From: Vicinamibacterales bacterium
GTDB lineage: Bacteria > Acidobacteriota > Vicinamibacteria > Vicinamibacterales > UBA2999
NCBI GenBank assembly: GCA_041394705.1
Contig: JAWKHS010000003.1
Coordinates: forward strand, 434,001 to 498,000
Reading direction: 5' to 3'
Length of the DNA: 64,000 nucleotides
Made by a program: the position numbers and the translations under genes. Below the pieces are notes generated by a model that ran no database searches, was not told the DNA's origin, and worked only from the letters and a program-made list of their open reading frames with translations. Positions 62,027 through 64,000 of the stretch are shown here, piece by piece (position 1 is the first letter of the stretch; each line of letters starts with the position of its first letter).

Positions 62027-62336
62027 GGGCTCCCCAGGCGGCGAGGTAGGCGAGCCCGAGCGCGATCGGCACAGCACCCAACGCCCAAGCCTTGCCGCCG
62101 ACGAAGAACGTCACGACCGCCCAGGCCGCCCCGACGGCGAGCAGCAGCAGCCCCCGCATGAGGTCGCGCCGCCGGCGCGCGTCGGGGCCGATGATGCGAG
62201 CGAGCTCCTCAGCCGACAGGCCTCGTTCGATCAGCCGTTGAAGCGTGCGTTCGCGCTCGACCTGCACCCGGCCGTAGACGTGCACCGCCACCGCCAACAA
62301 CGCGGCGACTCCGAGTATTCCTGCCACAGCGGTCAT
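62010..62336 (-). CDS. DUF6249-like small membrane protein
   Basis: The 108-residue protein has an N-terminal helix (VAGILGVAALLAVAVHVYGR), a coiled segment (VERERTLQRLIERGLSAEEL) and two more membrane helices (GLLLLAVGAAWAVVTFFVGG and LGAVPIALGLAYLAAWGA). This layout is common beside ECF sigma genes. GAGGAG lies eleven bases before the ATG at 62336. It is the first gene of the sigma operon. Confidence 0.82.
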   Translation of the reverse strand: MTAVAGILGVAALLAVAVHVYGRVQVERERTLQRLIERGLSAEELARIIGPDARRRRDLMRGLLLLAVGAAWAVVTFFVGGKAWALGAVPIALGLAYLAAWGAHGRRP

Positions 62337-62466
62337 CGAACCCAACACTCCTCACCACGGCCGGCGCGACCGGAGGTTCACAATGCCACTGAACGCGGAG
62401 TGGGTCCGGAAGGATTCACAGAGCTCGACGATCGACTCCGGTCTGAGGCCGCGGAGGAGCCGCACC

Positions 62467-63870
62467 GTTAGAGTCCCAGGACGTGGTGGAAATTCGGTAG
62501 GGCGAGCGGCGTAGACAGCCGAGTCGCCATCGCGCATCGTTCCGTGAGTTCTCTCTAGCCGGAGAAGGACGACACGGAGGTGATGACGCGATGGCGAAGC
62601 CCAGGATGGATCTGCCGGCGTTCGTTGGCAAGCTCCTCGAGGAACAGGACGGGGACGTGCTGCGGGAAGGGATTCGGGTACTGTCCCAGGCCCTGATGGA
62701 GACGGAGGTGGCCGGGCTCATCGGCGCGGACCGCCACGAGCGCACGGGCGAGCGGGCGACGGATCGCAACGGCTACCGGCTGCGGACGTGGGATACCCGG
62801 ATGGGCACGATCGAGCTGGCGATTCCGAAGCTGCGGACCGGGACGTATTTCCCATCGCTGCTGCAGCCCCGCCGGCGCGCCGAGCATGCGCTGCTGGCGG
62901 TCGTGCAGGAAGCCTACGTGCACGGCGTCTCGACGCGGAAGGTGGACGACCTGGTCAAAGCGCTTGGCGTGGATGGGATCTCGAAGTCGGAGGTCTCGCG
63001 GGTGTGCGCGGAGCTCGACACGGTGGTGGCCGCCTTCCGGACGCGCGCGCTCACGGGGAGCATCGCTATCTCTGGGTGGATGCGACGTGCCACAAGGTCC
63101 GCGTCGACGGGCGCGTCATCAGCCAGGCCACGGTCGTCGCGGTGGGCATCACCAGCGACGGCGATCGGCAGGTGCTCGGCGTGGAAGTCGGGCCGTCGGA
63201 AGACCGGGCCTTCTGGACGGCGTTCTTGCGGAGCCTGGTCAAACGCGGGCTGAAGGGCGTGCGCTTGGTCATCTCCGATGCCCATGAGGGCCTCAAGCAG
63301 GCGATCAGCACGGTCCTGAGCGGCACGACGTGGCAGCGGTGCCGCGTGCACTTCATGCGGAATCTGCTGGCGACGGTCCCGCACGGCGCCCGCGAAGCCA
63401 TCGCCGCGATCGTCCGCACGATCTTCGCGCAGCCGGACCACGCCTCCGCCATGGGCCAGCTCCGCAAGGTCGCCGACGGCCTGCGCCCGCGGTTTCCGCA
63501 GACGGCCCGCCTGCTGGAAGACGCCGCGGAGGACATCCTGGCCTATCGTCACCTGCCGCTCGAACATCAGCGCCAGCTGCACAGCACGAACCCGCTGGAG
63601 CGGCTGAACAAGGAGATCAAGCGCCGGTCGAACGTCGTGGGGATCTTCCCGAACCCCGCGGCCGTAATCCGGCTCGTGGGCGCCATCCTGCTCGAACAGG
63701 ACGACGAATGGGCGGTCGCCGAGCGGCGCTACTTCAGCGCGGAGTCGATGCAGCAGACGGTCACGCCGTCGCTGTCGACCACCGCCCAGAGATCCTCGCC
63801 GCGATCGCATAGACGGGAGTCAGCTCACGGATTGGGTGATCCGATTTCCACCACTTGACGGGACGCTACC
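62467..63870 (+). mobile_element. IS256-family element, copy 2
   Basis: The 1,404-bp element is bounded by GTTAGAGTCCCAGG (62467) and, inverted, GGTAGCGTCCCG (63870), both followed by GTGGTGGAAAT as imperfect terminal repeats. The 8-bp duplication GCCGCACC lies at 62459-62466 and 63871-63878. It is more complete than copy 1 at 38118-39509. Confidence 0.9.
62591..63812 (+). pseudogene. IS256-family (mutator) transposase, two one-base deletions
   Basis: The frame from 62591 encodes MAKPRMDLPAFVGKLLEEQD through RVCAELDTVVAAFRTRAL. A missing base near 63055 shifts it; homology resumes as YLWVDATCHKVRVDGRVISQ with the first catalytic Asp, VVAVGITSDGDRQVLG, VISDAHEGLKQAI (second Asp) and NPLERLNKEIKRRSNVVGIF (Glu). 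A second missing base near 63790 displaces the last residues from the natural TAG at 63810-63812. Both sites could be sequencing errors; repaired, the protein would be about 407 residues and intact. Confidence 0.87.
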
Positions 63871-64000
63871 GCCGCACCCGGCCGTGAGAGAACAACCCGT
63901 CGGATCCGACCGCGCACTGACCGACCCGAGGCAGCAAAGCTGAGCGGACGACCTAGCCCTCAGCGCCGCGCATGACGCGCCTCCAAGTAGCTTGATACGC

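Overview
The window is a GC-rich, densely coded bacterial chromosome segment that has clearly been remodelled by mobile elements. Two long FtsX/MacB-type permeases with the acidobacterial ADOP layout (46727-49375 and 56768-59422) and a third ADOP remnant (39510-40015), two of them next to PadR regulators, point to Acidobacteriota. The GC content and the family mix (P460 cytochrome, DUF4142, ferritin-like Tat protein, TonB receptors) would fit the Vicinamibacteria. This is an inference; the window contains no rRNA and no intact tRNA.

1-10.4 kb is a nitrogen-oxide module: a TehA-type anion channel, the Fe-S repair protein RIC, a Crp/Fnr regulator, NnrS, and a five-gene redox operon (cytochrome b, molybdopterin nitrate-reductase-like subunit, 4Fe-4S subunit, Rieske protein, small membrane protein). 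The regulator and NnrS promoters share the same palindrome, TTGCGC-NN-GCGCAA. 10.9-18.7 kb holds a broken VapBC pair, then ArsR, a SulP transporter, malic enzyme, a Tudor-like small protein, inositol-3-phosphate synthase, a GNAT protein and the 5' end of an alpha-carbonic anhydrase lipoprotein. The anhydrase is cut off at a junction with a truncated merR, whose promoter survives and drives a thioredoxin-like gene. 18.7-27.4 kb holds a TonB receptor with a Cys-rich small protein, an AraC regulator, a MarR/DoxX pair and many fragments (IS21, TonB receptor, VapC, NTF2-like, crotonase).

27.5-37 kb is the most distinctive block. An ECF sigma factor fused to two N-terminal carboxymuconolactone-decarboxylase domains overlaps a zinc-finger anti-sigma gene. 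It is followed by a beta-propeller protein, a DipZ thiol-disulfide protein and a multicopper oxidase, and faces a divergent operon for cytochrome P460, a DUF4142 protein and a ferritin-like Tat protein. Together they look like a sigma-controlled extracytoplasmic redox and metal stress regulon.

38-42.4 kb contains an IS256 element, decayed ADOP, isochorismatase and GNAT genes, and an intact VapBC pair. 42.5-49.6 kb is bounded by two 21-bp tRNA-Ser-like 3' ends and holds an esterase and a PadR-ABC-permease-ADOP operon. 49.9-56.6 kb has a HigB toxin with an HTH-ImmA/IrrE protein and three IS3-family elements, two of them nested inside one copy of a tandemly duplicated secreted-protein gene. 56.7-64 kb has a second PadR/ADOP pair, an esterase, a second ECF sigma factor with small membrane partners, and a second IS256 copy.

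Many otherwise well-conserved genes carry single-base indels (molybdoenzyme, inositol synthase, GNAT, isochorismatase, both IS256 copies). Either decay is widespread or the assembly has uncorrected long-read errors, so individual pseudogene calls should be read with that in mind.
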